Shown one piece after another: positions 35,127 to 35,198 of a stretch of DNA of 35,198 nucleotides. Both the position numbers and the translations under genes were made by a program. The notes beneath the pieces are model-generated. The model ran no database searches. It saw nothing but the letters and a program-made list of their open reading frames with translations, and had not been told where the DNA came from. How positions within the stretch are numbered: the stretch's first letter is position 1; each line of letters opens with the position of its first letter. The stretch is taken from assembly GCF_017114945.1 (NCBI RefSeq), contig NZ_JABXKQ010000157.1:1-35198 (forward strand), written 5' to 3'. This DNA comes from Nostoc sp. JL34 (lineage in GTDB: Bacteria > Cyanobacteriota > Cyanobacteriia > Cyanobacteriales > Nostocaceae).

Positions 35127-35198
35127 TTAGACGAGCAAGTAGAATCAACAGAAATTAGGTGCATTGAAACAGTTTAGGGTTGAAAATGGGGTATTCAA

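Overview
The window looks like chromosomal DNA of a filamentous, heterocyst-forming cyanobacterium of the Nostoc/Anabaena type. The reasons are many HIP1-type octamers (GCGATCGC), short tandem repeats such as GGGGACT, TGCTCCCC and GATTTTA heptads/octamers, dispersed palindromic repeats and MITE-like elements, a DevBCA-type exporter, and protein sequences of cyanobacterial style. No rRNA, tRNA, CRISPR array or intact transposase gene was seen.

Region 1 (1-13.3 kb, all genes on the minus strand) is the most distinctive part. It reads asparagine synthase (asnB-like), a DUF302 protein, a 2273-residue iterative-type polyketide synthase with order KS-AT-ACP-ACP-KR-DH-phosphopantetheinyl transferase, and a flavin-dependent halogenase-like oxidoreductase. 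The PKS order matches the enediyne PKS (PksE) plan, and the two ACPs are a recent internal duplication. Upstream lies a REC-AraC regulator whose phosphoacceptor Asp is replaced by Glu. This is a plausible cryptic natural-product cluster that continues past the left edge.

Region 2 (13.3-18.5 kb): after about 1.4 kb of AT-rich DNA without genes, a MarR regulator with a clear promoter and a palindromic operator candidate precedes a devBCA-type ABC exporter operon (membrane fusion protein, permease, ATPase). Region 3 (18.5-21.4 kb, minus strand) is a tightly overlapping cbiMNQO cobalt ECF transporter operon behind a cobalamin riboswitch; the riboswitch carries a hairpin that resembles a dispersed Nostoc repeat.

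Region 4 (22.2-28.5 kb) is sulfur-related: a formylglycine-generating enzyme with an export signal overlaps an arylsulfatase carrying the CSPTR target site, followed by an SBF-family transporter. A convergent MFS exporter has a perfect 12-bp inverted repeat over its promoter. Behind the MFS gene is a deletion scar in which the first 47 codons of a GMC oxidoreductase run into the C-terminal part of a sulfonate-type ABC binding protein.

Region 5 (28.6-35.2 kb, minus strand) holds an SDR dehydrogenase, a GH63/MGH1-like glycoside hydrolase and a MIP channel in one likely operon, then a MerA-like disulfide oxidoreductase. Between the SDR and MerA-like genes sits a 226-bp non-autonomous insertion element with 11-bp target duplications. 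At the right end are another MITE-like repeat and a damaged C-terminal fragment of a small cyanobacterial protein. All functions are assigned from motif reading alone; no database search was possible.
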